In this document: piece by piece, positions 11,107 to 23,732 of the stretch
Numbering within the stretch: the stretch's first letter is position 1
How the letters are laid out: each line of letters opens with the position of its first letter
Origin: Spongilla lacustris
Lineage: Eukaryota > Porifera > Demospongiae > Spongillida > Spongillidae
DNA length: 64,000 bases
Direction: 5' to 3'
Assembly (NCBI GenBank): GCA_949361645.1
Contig: OX442424.1
Location: 1,379,895-1,443,894, forward strand
Program-made: the position numbers and the translations under genes
The notes under the pieces: generated by a model
What the model was told of the DNA's origin: nothing
Seen by the model: the letters and a program-made list of their open reading frames with translations, nothing else
Database searches by the model: none

Positions 11107-12850
11107 TAGCTATATACAATTGCAAGGAGATTGGATTTTTACATTCAGCCGTCATTTATAAAGGTAAACAATGAGTGGTAACAAATTAGCAAACCTTGAT
11201 TCAAAACACATTTTCACTTGCAGTTCCTTAAATGACAAATTGTACTGGTGTACCCCTTTTGGTAGGTATGCATGGCAGGTTTGATCTCTGATGTCAAAGG
11301 GATTGTTACGATCGGTCCAGGGTTGAAATCAAAATCTTGTGGTTTCAAAAGCTAAAAGACAGGAAATTGATGAAGTATAGGATTTGTATGCACCATTTGA
11401 GTAAAATGTAAGGAAGTACGGAAATTATGAAGTTAAAAATATTACAGACTTACACACAGTTAAGCATGTATGTATGTGTGTAGATATAGTTTCTTAAACT
11501 GGCAAAGTGTAAGTGTGTAATATTTATCCATTACTATCCCTTGTTTAATTTTGTTCAATTACAAAATATTCCTACTGCATTATCAATTCAACATTTTTTT
11601 CTACATGTATGTCTAGATATATAGAATGTTTAGCGGAATTCTAGGACAAAACTAAAAACCGACTCTACACCATAGTTATTAGCACCTCTGTGCCAATAAG
11701 AAGATTCCAAACTCTGTCCCACCCAAGTTAGGAGAATTATTAACCACTAACATTATGCTTCAATGGTGACAAAGATATAATGCAATAAACTTCGTATCTG
11801 AGTGAATCTTATCTTATCAGATCTGGGATAAGCAGAAGAACCTTTTCCTAAGGTTCAATTGTGTGGGAATGAGTGAGCATTATCTCTGTCATCTGAGCTT
11901 TCTAAGTGTTGCAGCTTCACTACATTGTAGTTATGCACCAGCTCTATCCAAATACACTTGCGAGTCTTTGGTATATTGGCAATAGTGGAATCTTGTATTA
12001 TTCATGACAATTGAATTCCCAAATTAAAATTTTTATCTGTTGATCGTTACACAATTGGTTATTAGTCAGTTCCAGCCAGGTATGTCACATGTTCTCTTCA
12101 TAACCAAATGGTGTTGAATCAAACCAGACCACTGCAACAGACAAGGTTGACAAGTGCGTATACGTAGTGACATAAGTATAATGCCTTATAACATATGTGC
12201 ACGCATTGAGGATGAATATCTCCTCTGAAGTGAGACAGCTAAGTCCTAAGACTAAGGTGGCTTGATTCACAAGGACTCCCTACAGTACACGTGAAACGGT
12301 CATTGATCCTCACCCCTACTTGTGAACCCTTCCTCACCCCTTCTTACAAACCCACTCTCATAATCTCTATCCCTACCAACCCCCTACCCCTCCGACCCCT
12401 CCTCACCAAAACATTGAATCCAACTTAGCTTGATCCACATAGCTAATAAACATAACAGTATTATGTCACTATCATGTTGTGTCATCTCTGAGTCAGTTCA
12501 GCAAATTGGGCATCATAATAACTATGACCATGTCAACCTTCCTTTAAGTGTAAAAATGATTCTAATAACTTGTAAAGAACTTATAATTGAAAGGTAGCAA
12601 TTTACCAAGTCTGAAATGCTTTGCCCTGCTCATTAGATGAACTGCAATTGTAAAATGTGTTTTGAATAAACTTTGTTCGCTTCTAACCACTTATCGAATA
12701 TCTGACTACTTGGCCACAAAAATCACTTATTGTTCGTCAGTCTCTTCATTTGCAAATCGAAGCATTTCGACCATACATGTACAGATTGTGTATCTTTAGC
12801 TCTGCTATGGACTGCATGCTGTTGCAATTCAACTTACTGCCAATGTTGTC
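11107..12850. other. Upstream region of TRIM-NHL copy at 12864
   Basis: Mostly AT-rich and non-coding. It holds the conserved block at about 11780-11930 and, at 12230-12290, a GTGAGACAGCTAA segment shared with 60070-60130 upstream of the 61032 copy. No independent gene is seen. Confidence 0.45.
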
Positions 12851-12863
12851 TCATCTGTATAGA

Positions 12864-15065
12864 ATGAATATAAAGGATTGCCCTCCACATCATGTGACCT
12901 GTCAGATGTGCTCTAAGCCCTTCAGTGACCCAAGAATACTACCATGTCTGCACTCCTTCTGTTGTCAGTGCCTTCACAAAAAGATGGAGAAGGTTGGACC
13001 TCAAAAAAGCCTTCAGTGTCCCACCTGTTTAAGAAATGTTCCCATCCCAGTGGCAGGGGCCAGTGCTTTCCCTCAGAACCTTCATCTTGGATTTGAGGTG
13101 GAGGTTGCTGGATACATGTCCAAGTTTGCCAGTAGCTCTGGAGTGTCTTGTAGCTTCCGTGTACAAGGATGCAATGATCCTGCAGTTGTATTCTGTTGCT
13201 CATGTCACATGTTCATGTGCAAAGGTGGCCAAGAATGTCACAATCGTGCTCCACAGCTGTCCCAGCACAATGTGATAGGACTGGACAGGGAGTCAGCCAC
13301 ACTGCTACCAACACTCATAAAACCAACAGAGCATCACTGCTCTCATCTGAAACACAAGAAACAAGAATTGGATTTCTACTGTAAGACTTGTAACTGTTTC
13401 ATCTGTCAACTCTGTGTCATAGTAGTTCACAAAGACCACAACATCACTGAGCTGTCCACTGTTGCAGAAGCTGATAGAGATGAAATGAGAGGAACACTTC
13501 AATGTGCACAAGAGGTTGTATCAACATTGGCTGGTGCCATTGATGCCAATAAGAAGATAATGCAACAGGTGGAGACCTCCAAACAAGCAGCTGAACTGGC
13601 CATCATACAGACCTTTAAGTAACTGATGGAGACATTGGAGGAAAGAAAGAAAGTGTTGTTGATGGAGTTGGAAACCATTGCACTCTCCAAGACAACATCC
13701 CTGACCCTTCAGAATGAGCAGTTTGAGAAGATCCAACATGACATCAGTCACTACACTGAGGTGACCTCCCACATCCTCCAGACCCACACTGACCATGAGG
13801 TGATAGCTCTTGGAGGACTGGTACCCACTGAACTGAAGGCCGCCCTCAAGAAGGGGGAAAATGTGTCCCTCACTCCAAATCCACATAGCTACCTATTTGC
13901 TACTTTACAGCCAGACTCTTTTGCCGAAGTACTATCTGAATTTGGTAACATTATGGACCTATTTCCATCCCCTCCTAAATGTACATGTGCTTTTAAGTCT
14001 GTCTCCAGGGTGAACAGACAGTACCATGTTATAGTGGAGACAAAGACATTAAAGGGAGAGAGGTACCCATGTGGTGGTCTGCAGGTGAAAGCTGAGCTGA
14101 GGCCCAAGTCACATATTCATGGAGCAGTTGTCTTGGGTCAGGTGGAGGACCATGGGGATAGTACCTACACCATCACCCTCACCCCTCAGACTGCTGGTCC
14201 TCACCAGCTCCTCATCACAGTGGACGGTCATCATGTACAGGGGAGTCCCTATGACCTAGAGGTGAAAAGTGATTATACCTCATCATGTGATGTCCAGCAA
14301 GTAATCAATCTAAAGGATCCATTATGTGTTGCCATCCATGAGAATGGAGATATCTATGTGGGCAGTAATGATCACCACATATATGTGTTTGACCAACGTG
14401 GTCACCTGAAGAACAGCATTGGTAGCAAGGGGAGTGGTGATGGTCAGTTCAATGCTCCCTGTAGCATATCCATCACAGGAGAGGTGATGTATATTGCTGA
14501 CTGTTTAAATCATCGCATACAGAAGCTGACAACAGGAGGAAATTTCCTTCATAAGTTTGGTAAGGAAGGATCTAATCAGGGACAGTTCAGGTATCCACGT
14601 GGTGTTGTTGATTCAAAGAACAGAGTGATTGTTTCTGATGGTGATAACAACAGGATTCAAATATTCAGTCAAGATGGCGACTGGTTATTGACCATAGATG
14701 GTACTGGATCAGTTGATAACTGTTTCGGCCATGGTCCAAGGGGTCTGGCCTTAGACCCACAAGGGAATATTCATGTTGTTGCTTTTGTTTCAAACACAAT
14801 CAAAGTCTTCACACCTGAAGGTACTTATGTCAGATCATATGGAGATGTAAAGAATCTAACAGAAATATCAGTTGATGAAGAAGGTTACAGCTATGTCAGT
14901 GAATGGGGTGGAGGCTGCTTCTCCATCTTTGATCCCAAAGGACAGAAGATCCACACAGTAGGGAACTTGACCAAACCACGTGGAGTGGCACTAGATCCTC
15001 TAAGGGGTAGTCTTTATGTTCCTAATAAAGGCACTAGCAGTGTCATGAAGTACAGCCTGCAGTGA
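12864..15065 (+). pseudogene. TRIM-NHL gene copy with a single in-frame stop
   Basis: The ATG at 12864 follows an acceptor-like TCATCTGTATAG. RING, both B-boxes and most of the coiled coil are open until TAA at 13620-13622, where other copies have CAA (TTTAAGCAACTG). The frame then continues without another stop to TGA at 15062-15065, through coiled coil, filamin domain and NHL repeats; 733 codons in all if the stop were absent. A single C-to-T change therefore separates it from an intact gene. Options are a recent pseudogene, a truncated RING/B-box/coiled-coil protein, RNA editing, stop read-through or a sequence error. The HIHGA insertion in the filamin domain and RYPRGVVDSK in NHL are in-frame indels. 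Confidence 0.8.
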
Positions 15066-15440
15066 CATGGCACATACTGTTTGCTTAACACTGTTGTACA
15101 TGTGTAGATGTTGTTAATATTGGCAATGTTTTTCGTCAATCAACAAAACATCAATTAGACTATCTAGTTAATTAGCCACAAGAGGCTTCCAGACAATGCA
15201 AATTGGTTACTTTATTCCTGTAGCTGTTGTGCATACCCGGTCAATATTGCTGTTCCCTAGTGGGCACATTGGTAGGCATCAATAGACAATAACACATGGC
15301 CACCAGACCTTCTTGGAGCAGCCATGCTGCCACTGTAATGGGCATTATGTAATACTAGTATCTGTGCATTGTACACTATTAAAATATGTATGATCATAAA
15401 AGAGTCAGGTTCATTGCCCCGTTTTAAAGGTTGGACCATT
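15066..15440. other. 3' flank, no gene seen
   Basis: AT-rich flank. The beginning (GACATGGCACATA ... GTACATGTGTAGATG) is shared with the 3' flanks of the copies ending at 17026 and 55462. Confidence 0.4.
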
Positions 15441-15448
15441 CTCCCAGG

Positions 15449-15600
15449 CATCAGACCATATGGACCCAGATAAGAGAAGCAGACTTCAGCAGCTGATAGA
15501 GCTACAAGCCAGTGAGCTGGCTGCACTGAAGGAGGAAATCAAGTTCCTTTCCATAAAGGGAGGGTTCCTACTGCCACCCATGCAGCCCTCAAGAGACCTG
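15449..15600 (+). other. Coiled-coil exon-like segment, partial copy
   Basis: After TTCTCCCAG the sequence reads DHMDPDKRSRLQQLIELQAS and then ELAALKEEIKFLSIKG, near-identical to the longer copy at 15809. A run of leucines in heptad spacing supports a coiled coil. It may be a fragment of a host exon copied with the flanking region. Confidence 0.4.
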
Positions 15601-15658
15601 ATCAATAACTGTGCTTGGGAAAGGGGGAGGGGTTAAATTCAACCGTACTAGTTGTCCG

Positions 15659-15687
15659 ATGTATGTATGTATGTATGTGTATTCATA

Positions 15688-15727
<40 letters not shown>

Positions 15728-15740
15728 GATGTATGTGTGG
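15659..15740. repeat. ATGT/GT microsatellite
   Basis: A run of ATGT units passes into (GT)n and then mixed GT/ATGT. The apparent C/V-rich peptides here are by-products. Confidence 0.9.
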
Positions 15741-15808
15741 GTGTGTGTGGTATGTGGACCCCTCAGGTTATCCACCTTTCCCTCTCAGAACACTTCCCTT
15801 ACTCACAG

Positions 15809-15978
15809 GCATCAGAGGCCACTGGGGGCCATGGAGGACACCATATGGACCCAGATGAGAGAAGCAGACTTCAGCAGCTGATAGAGCTACAAGCCAGTGA
15901 GCTGGCTGCACTGAAGGAGGAAATCAAGTCCCTATCCATAAAGGGAGGGTTCCTACTGCCCCCAGCTACCTGGACCAG
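15809..15978 (+). other. Coiled-coil exon-like segment with splice acceptor
   Basis: The text CTTCCCTTACTCACAG is a good 3' splice site, and the open frame after it reads ASEATGGHGGHHMDPDERSR followed by LQQLIELQASELAALKEE, a clear heptad pattern, then LSIKGGFLLPP. A damaged copy follows CTCTAACAG at 55969, and shorter pieces occur at 15449 and 31295. I do not recognise the gene. It lies directly before a truncated TRIM-NHL pseudogene, so the two pieces were joined by rearrangement. Confidence 0.45.
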
Positions 15979-15987
15979 ACACACCCT

Positions 15988-17026
15988 GATGTTCAAGTGG
16001 AGACCAAGACATCAAAGGGAGAGTGGTCCCCAACTGGTGGTCTGCAGGTGAAGGCTGAGCTGAAGCCCAAGTCACATGATGGACCAGTTGTCTTGGGTCA
16101 GGTGGAGGACCATGGGGATGGTACCTACACCATCACCCTCACCCCACAGACTGCTGGTCCTCACTAGCTGGTCATCACAGTGGATGGTCATCATGTACAA
16201 GGGAGTCCTTATGACCTAGAGGTGAAGAATGCAGATTATACCTCATTATGTGATTTCCAGCAAGCAATCAATGTAAAGGATCCATTATGTGTTGCCATCC
16301 ATGAGAATAGAGATATTTATGTGGGCAGTACTGATCACCACATATATGTGTTTGACCAACATGGTCACCTGAAGAACACCATTGGTAGCAAGGGGAGTGG
16401 TGATGGACAGTTCCATGCTCCTGGTAGCATATTCATCACGAGAGGTGATGTATATTGCTGACTGGGGTAATCATCGCATACAGAAGCTGACAACAGGAGG
16501 AAAGTTCCTTCATAAGTTTGGTAAGCAAGTATCAGGTCAGGGACAGTTCAGGGGTCCACATGGTGTTACTGTTGACTCAAAGAACAGAGTGATTGTCTCT
16601 GACAGGGACAATAACAGAGTTCAAGTATTCAGTCAAGATGGTGACTGGTTATTGACCATAGATGGTAATGGATCTGGTGATAACTATTTCCAGTCTCCAA
16701 GTGGTCTATCCTTAGACCCACAAGAGAATATTTATGTTGTAGCTGGTGGCTCAAACACCATCAAAGTCTTCACACCCGATGGTACTTATGTCAGATCATA
16801 TGAAGATTTAAAGAATCCATTAGGAGTAGTGGTTGACGAAGAAGGTTACAGCTTTGTCAGTGAATTTGGTGGAGGCTGCTTCTCCATCTTTGATCCCAAA
16901 GGACAGAAGATCCACACAGTAGGGAACCTGAACAAACCACGTAGATTGGCACTAGATCCTCTAAGGGGGAGTCTTTATGTTCCAAATAGTGGTACTAATA
17001 GTGTGCTGAAGTACAGCCTGCAGTGA
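15988..17026 (+). pseudogene. 5'-truncated TRIM-NHL pseudogene (filamin + NHL)
   Basis: Similarity begins inside the filamin domain (VQVETKTSKGEWSP). RING, B-boxes and coiled coil are missing; the coiled-coil exon-like segment stands in their place. A CAG-to-TAG change creates a stop at 16165-16167, and a 2-bp loss near 16440 (ATCACGAGAGGTG against ATCACAGGAGAGGTG) shifts the frame. The remaining NHL repeats are open to TGA at 17024-17026. With two lesions and no start region this copy is not expected to make a TRIM protein. Confidence 0.8.
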
Positions 17027-17400
17027 CATGGCACATATGATTGGCTTAGCACTGATGTACATGTGTAGATGTTTATTGGTTATTTGGCAATGTTTTTTTG
17101 TGAATTAACACATCATTTGGTAAAGGGACCTAATGGTAGTTGGTTCAGAGTCCAAAAGTGGTGATGTTCAGGCATATCATGTTTGCACTGACACTGAAAA
17201 TTGGGCAACCTATCACTGAAGTTTCAATTGGCCATGCAATACTTTTAGAATAGACTATACGATGTGTGATAATGTACACAGCTATCAGTGTTTGAGATAG
17301 TATAGATAGAAGTTCAGAGCTCCCATCACCCTATAGTACCCCATCCAGTAGTACCAATACATATGTTCATCAGTTATATCACTACAGTACCACACGTGGT
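17027..17400. other. 3' flank, shared with 55463-55740
   Basis: Non-coding flank. Strings such as GTTTGCACTGACACTGAAAAT and CAATTGGCCATG-like text also follow the gene ending at 55462, so the pseudogene and the 52071 copy share their downstream region. Confidence 0.5.
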
Positions 17401-18215
17401 GTGCACCTATCAGAATCTGTAAGCAGTTCTTCATCCTCCCGAACAACAAGTGTTATGTTAAAAAGGGCCACCAAGCTGTGCCCTAGGAAGGGACAACACA
17501 CTTGAAGGCTGCATCAACCTCATTCTTGATGTGAAAGATGAGCAAGCCAAGGAGGCCAGAGTGCTTCACAGAGTGAAGGAGACTTCTGCACTATCAAAAC
17601 AGAACAGGAACAATATTTGTCCAGAAAGATTAGCAGCCACTAACATGTACAGCTTGTATCTTCCAAGACTGTCAAATAGATTGATGAAATCCAACATCAT
17701 CTTCATACTCTTTTCATGCTGAATGACACAATTACTGATTGTGAACTGAAAACTATAGCCACAGTGTGAGTGCGTACCACTGTTTTGTGTGGGCAGGTCA
17801 CCATGGCACCACATAGGAGCTGAGGGCACAACAGGATAGTTGATAGAAAGAGAGCCCAGCCCCCAAAGGCCACTCTCACAACTACCACACCCTCATGACC
17901 CACCTCTGCTGTCTCCACATATCTTGGGTCATCCAGAACACAGGAATTGATGGAGTGGACCGGAACGAGGACAGCCCTCAGCAAAGCCTACACTGGAGAG
18001 GAGGGCACAAGGGATCACGTGGATGTAGTGTGCACCTCACACACCTTATCTGGTCCCCAGGACTTACCAGGCCTTTCAACATCACTCTACCTTCAGACCT
18101 GAACAAGCAGCAGGCAGATACACTCAAATATCTTGATGAGGATTGGACATATATCTGAAGCAATACCTTGACATGTGTGAGCACCTGTGTGCACCACCAC
18201 ACACCAATCAAGTTG
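17401..18215 (-). other. Duplicated minus-strand exon-like segments of a host gene
   Basis: This stretch is similar to 42035-42380 and to 56820-57420. On the minus strand a donor-like GTAAGTCCTGG follows GTTGAAAGGCCT near 18075, and the same donor follows a shorter version near 57350. A minus-strand frame of 93 codons (LRAVLVPVHSINSCVLDDPR ...) at 17984-17703 is kept in the 57-kb copy. I see coding-like conservation and splice signals but no recognisable family. It may be a partial duplicate of a gene whose better exons are at 56239-56689. Confidence 0.35.
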
Positions 18216-18463
18216 GTCTTATGAAGAGGGGGAGGGGCTGACCTAATTACCAGTGGGAGGTATGACTGTGGTCCACAAGAAGCAGGTATGCAAAGCAGGC
18301 CACACCCACAGCAAGTTTTGCACTCTGTTCACCTCTCTCCCTCCCCCTCCCCTCCCCCCACACCATGTTGGCCAGCTGCTTAGTGTATAGCTTCACTTCT
18401 TATCGTTTCCTTACTTTTACTTCATTGAATTTTAATGAACCCTATACTACGTTATAAATAGAT
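18216..18463. other. Non-coding, pyrimidine-rich stretch
   Basis: Contains a C/T-rich tract (about 18318-18362) similar to 57570-57620. No gene is visible. Confidence 0.4.
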
Positions 18464-18537
18464 AGAGCACGTGCGCACTAAGATCAGCGGTGAAATCAAA
18501 AAGTAAGAACGGGCGCCAACTTTGGATGAAATTGGTC

Positions 18538-18576
18538 CAGGCCCGTAGCCAGGGGGGTGCAAACGGGTGCAATTGC

Positions 18577-18612
<36 letters not shown>

Positions 18613-21480
18613 CGCTGGATGTAAGGTCCGCTCGGCCGGCTATGAATTTTATTATAAGACATAGTTATTGTTCTGCAATCTACACTTATAGTATGAGAAC
18701 TGCCAGCTGCATATGTCTAGATCGTATCGTGCACGTGGCCTGTACACCAGCCACTGGTACACAATCAAATATTGGGTGCAATACATTCTGTTTGATCGTT
18801 AGATCTAAAATGGGACGACGTGAACAACGCGAACGCGAAAGAAAAAGAGCCGCTGCTAACTGTTGTTGAATGGAGCAATTTCTTCCCCAACGAACCAAAA
18901 AAAAGGTTGACACGGCTACCAGCCAGCAGCAGGAGCATGGAACCAGTGAGTTGCAATTAGCTACATGTAGCACATCACTAGTAACGACGGTACAGCTCGT
19001 CACTGACGGCGAACCGCCAAGCCCAAACATCGTTCAGCAGCAGCCAATTGCAACCATAGCAATGGGAATCACGCAACCTTCTTGCGCTGATAGTGAGTCT
19101 GACTCTGATAACATCACTACACAACCAGGCACTGCTGAACTTCAGCTAAGCGCTGAACCCAGCTCAAGTAGGCATTTTACATGAAGAAGCGGTAGAGTTG
19201 ACACCAACTGATATCGGTGAGATTTATTATGTTAGTAAATCTTCACATGACTTTTGTGTGGCTTTGAAATCTCTGTCTACTGCTGAAAGGTATACATTAT
19301 TAAAATACAACAAACAGCCTTCATCATCGTACATATACCCAGTCACTTTGATAGGAAAGTACAGGCGTCGATTCAGGCAATCGTGGTTGAATCAATACCG
19401 GTGGATTGTGTACAGTAAAAGGTGTGATGGGGTATTTTGTGTTTTCTGTGCGTTGTTAGGCGACAATCATAGTCGAGCTACTATGGGAAGCTTTGTAAAT
19501 GAACCATTTCGTTAATGGAACAAGATGAATGAAAAGTGTGATGAACATGAGCATTCTAAATTTCACCAAACATCACTGAAGGTTGCAGATGAATATTGCT
19601 GTGCTGTGGAGCATCCACAAGCAGGAGTGCTCAATCTTTTGGATAGGAAACGCGTGGAGAGTATTGGCAGAAACAGGGAAATTTTGAAGTGCATTGCTGA
19701 AGCTATCCTTTTTTGTGCACAACAATGCATTGCATTACGAGGTGACATTGAAACAACTAGCACTTGTGCCAATCCTGGCAACTTCCTGAGCATTTTGAAA
19801 CTCATGTCTAAGCATAATGATATCTTGAAAAGCCACTTGGAGTCTCCTGCCATGAAAAATGCAACCTACATATCCCCCCCAGACTCAAAATGAATTGTTG
19901 AATATAATGGGTAGGCATATTGTATTACAGGGAATCATTGATGAAATTAAACAGGCAAAGCTCTACAGCATCATGGCAGATGAGGTAACAACGCATAATA
20001 CAGAACACCTAGCCATCTGTGCTAGATTTGTGGATAATGATAACAATGTCAGGGAAGAGTTCATGACGTTCTTAAAACTAGAGAGAACAACTGGTGAGTA
20101 TGTGGCAGAGAAAATGATAAAGTTTCTGAAATCACTTGATTTACCTACTGAAAACATTAGAGGCCAAGGATATGATGGTGCAAGCAGCATGTCACCAGAA
20201 CGTGTTGGCCTACAAGCTAGAATCAAACAAATATCACCTCTCGCAACATACATACATTGTAGTAGTCATCAACTAAACCTTGTTATCAGCCACTCATGTG
20301 CATTGCCTGAAGTTCGCAATGTTGTTGATCGACTTCGAAACTGTTGTCATTTCTTTTTGGCAAGTCCAAAGCGAAATGGGCTTCTTGAGCATATTGTCTC
20401 CAGCAATGTGCAACATAAAGGCACTCGGAAAGCTCTACTAGATCTATGCAAGACTCGCTGGGCTGAACGCCATACATCATACCAACACTTTTATCAAGCA
20501 TATAGCTTTATTACTGAAGCTTTAGAGCTAATAGGTTACAAAATGCACACACAAGAGTATGGAGACCTCTACAGTGACTGGGATGTGCATAACCGAAGTG
20601 AAGCTCAGCAGATACTTGCAAGTATTACCACATTTGATTTTATTGTTGTCTTCATGTCTATTTACCAGTACCTGTCACACCTTTCTGGTATTACAGTCAA
20701 ACTTCAGAATAGTGCCCTTGATATTGTAGAAGCTTATGGAATGATTGAGGGCATCAGGGGTCTCTACAAGCTTGAGCGTCAAAACGTTGACAATAACTTT
20801 CAAGTTATTTATGATCACTCGTGCAGAATGGCAGAGAAAGTTGGAAGCTCAGCATCAATGCCTCGCATTGCTGCAAGGCAGCAGCATCGAAGCAATATTT
20901 CTTCTGATACGCCTCTTGATTATTACAAAAAGAATGTTGCTGTACCATTTCTCGACCACATCTCCACTCACTTAGCAGAACAGTTTTCATCATTAACAAT
21001 CACAGCTGGTTCTATATTAGGCATAGTACCAACTGTAATGCATTCAAAGGAAATCAATCTGTCGAGAATTGTTGAAGTATACCATGATGATCTTCCATCC
21101 CCAGAGCTTCTGGAGCTAGAAGTAATACGATGGAAGTCAAAATATAGTGATGTCCCATATGACAAATTACCTTCATCGCCATCATCAGCAATAAAAGATT
21201 GTGATACTGAAATATACCCCAACATTAGAATTCTGCTGCAACTTGCTTGCAATATTCCAGTTACATCGTGTGAATGTGAGCGGAGTGCCAGTGCTCTCAG
21301 GCGTCTCAATAATTACATGAGATCATCAATGGGGAAGGAACGTCTGGCCAATCTTGCATTGCTGCATATACATTACATTACGAACAGCAGATCAATGTTG
21401 AAAGTGTTATTGACATGTTTGCATCATTTCACCCAAGACGAATGGAAATGGAATTACTGATGGAATCACAGTCTTGACGA
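18538..21480 (+). mobile_element. Decayed hAT DNA transposon, right end missing
   Basis: The left terminus CAGGCCCGTAGCCAGG begins at 18538, is followed by GTGCAAACGGGTGCAATTGC and a long C run, and interrupts a dispersed block (the uninterrupted version is at about 10387). The transposase remnant follows. The matching right end (CCTGGCTACGGGCCTG-like) is not found before the TRIM fragment at 21596, so the right end was lost in a rearrangement. The same terminus with target duplication is complete at 42495-45741. Confidence 0.7.
18809..21477 (+). pseudogene. hAT transposase (TTF-type zinc finger, DUF4371-like, hAT dimerisation), decayed
   Basis: A basic N-terminus (MGRREQRERERKRA) precedes a low-complexity region. 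The part around 19370-19600 has YSKRCDGVFCVFC and CDEHEHSKFH, typical of the TTF-type zinc finger. The long open part from 19859 has the catalytic-core pattern of ZMYM/hAT transposases (SIMADEVTTHNTEHLAICAR, GQGYDGASSMS, HCSSHQLNLVI) and the dimerisation motif CERSASALRRLNNYMR. Lesions: TGA at 18867, a frameshift near 19184, TAA at 19513, a slip in a run of eight C near 19873-19880, and a frameshift near 21390 that displaces the last 28 or so residues. It is not functional as written; it belongs to the P52/ZMYM1-like hAT group. Confidence 0.85.
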
Positions 21481-21595
21481 ATGTATTTCATCAGATCACC
21501 TTATATAGCTTTTTTTTTTTTATTGTAATGAAATTGCGTGGCTGGTGGGTATCTGATTGTAATAAATTTACAAATGGACAATATGTATAGCTCAC

Positions 21596-22153
21596 GGTAA
21601 TGGTAATGGTCAGTTCAATGCCCCCTGTAGCATATCCATTATAGGAGAGGTGATGTATATTGCTGACTTTGGTAATCATCGCATACAGAAGCTGACAACA
21701 GAAGGAAAGTTCTTTCATAAGTTTGGTAAGAAAGAATCAGGTCAGGAACAGCTCAATTATCCATGTGGTGTTGTTGTTGATTCTAAGAAGAGAGTGATTG
21801 TCTCTGAAATGGGCAACAACAGGGTTCAAGTATTCAGTCATGATGGTAACTGGTTATTGATTGTATATGGTGCTGGATCATTGGATAACTATTTCCAGTC
21901 TCCAAGGGGTCTGGCCTTAGACCCACAAGGGAATGTTGCAGCTGGTGGAGATGTAAAGTATCCATCAGGAGTAGCAGTTGATGCAAAAGGTTACAGCTTT
22001 TTCAGTGAATATGATGGAGACTGCTTCTCCATTTTTGATCCCAAAGGACAGAAGATCCTGAACAAACCACGTAGATTGGCATTAGATCCTCTTAGAAGTA
22101 GTCTTTATGTTTCAAATGGTGGCACTAATAGTGTACTGAAGTACACCCTGTAA
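21596..22153 (+). pseudogene. TRIM-NHL C-terminal fragment (duplicate of first gene)
   Basis: The NHL repeats start abruptly inside GNGQFNAPCSISI and run open to TAA at 22151-22153. Two in-frame deletions remove about 17 residues between QGN and AAGG/DVKYPSG and about 5 between GQKI and LNKPRR, so the propeller would be incomplete. The sequence is closest to the first gene in the window. Its left edge is the breakpoint where the hAT element lost its right end. Confidence 0.8.
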
Positions 22154-23732
22154 TGACATGCTACATAAGATTTGGCTTAGCACTGATCTACACTGATGTG
22201 TATTTATTTGTTATTTTAGGAATATTTGAGAGTCAACAGAACTTCAATTTGGGGAAGGGACCTATTATTTTTCTCAGAGTACAAATATCCATTAGTTGAT
22301 TGTACAATCTTTCAGAATTCAGTATTGGCCATATTCCATACTCCCAGAATTTCAGCCATGTAGATTTGCGAAACAATGTATGTGTAATATTTATAAATCA
22401 ATGAATGTGCAATTCCTCGGTTATTTCATCACCAATTTTATTTTCTTGTTTTAATTTTGCATGTTAATTGTCAGTATATATGTATATATTGTATCTCTTA
22501 CAACAGCACTGCCTGAATTTGGTGGAGTTGCATGGGGGGGGGTCTAAATGTACATGCGCTATTATATATAAGTCTATAAATCCATCTGGAGTTGCAGTTG
22601 ATGAAGGTTACAGCTTTGTATAAGTGAATTCAATGGAGGCTGCTTCTCCATCTTTGATTCTGCCCAAAGGACAGAATACCCACGGAGTAGCACAGAGTAG
22701 GGAACCTGAACAATCCACGTTGATTGGCACTTGATACTCAAAGAGATAGTAGAGTAGTAGTGTACTGAAGTACAGCCTGCAGTAACTATATTTGCCCCGT
22801 TGCTTGCATGTTGTAAATGTGTAGGTTCTTTTATTTAATCACTCGGGAAAAGTCTTTTGTTTTTCAGAGTCCAAATTAATGTCAGTTGTGATATTTGGCT
22901 GCGACACCGGCAGGCAATACAAGCATATATTACTCAATAACGTTCGATAACAATATTTAGCTGGTATAGACAATACTTTATGGGGAAATGTAGAGGTGCT
23001 ATATATAGTTCTTGGGACAGTGCGCAGCAAAATTATCAATATTTCATCATTTTAAAATGGTACATGAACTCTCAGGATACTTTAGCTCCATTGTACATTG
23101 CAACTGCTTTATGAACAGGCAGGCTAAAGGCAAGAAATATGACCATATATAGACTCTCCTTACAATGTCCAATGAATTCGAATAATATAGGATAACTCAT
23201 TTTCCTTTCTGCTTCAGGGGCTGCATGTCAGCTGCCATTCGATAGAGGAAATGCTGCTTCCTCATTGTGTACTATGAAGCTGAACAAGAATTTATTTTTG
23301 TCTGAATTGTTATAAGATAGTTTTGACTTATGTAACATGTTTATGCTTCTGAACCACGTTAGCCCTACGCCGCATCAATCGATTGAAAGGACGTCTCCTT
23401 AATTTGTTCTAATAACTGGTCCAACCAGTTGGCTATAGATCATAATTATATATAATTATAATTGTTATAGGTTAAACTTTTTGATGTATGGTCGCCAAGC
23501 CCAGTTGCCTGTGGAACTAATGTACATGTATGGTACTGAGAACACAGGGACTTCTGTACCAAAGTATGCAAAGGAGTTAGGACTTAAGTTGTCCACAGCA
23601 TTTAATATTATTTTACTTATGCCGGCTATAGTGATGTAGGGTAGATATAGTTAGCATTTTACATTGTGTGCAGTCTAGTTGTACATGTTTATATATCAGT
23701 GTATTTGTGTATGTCCATTTATCCTGTATTGA
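22154..23732. repeat. Segmental duplication block 1, right copy
   Basis: The 3' flank matches 1135-2780. It includes a second relic NHL tail at about 22575-22790 (duplicate of 1600-1808), broken by stops and indels. There is no functional gene in it. Confidence 0.75.

Noticed and set aside
18567..18662. Proline-rich or glycine-rich coding start at the C run
   Set aside because: It is a homopolymer at the transposon end; the transposase start is further on at 18809.
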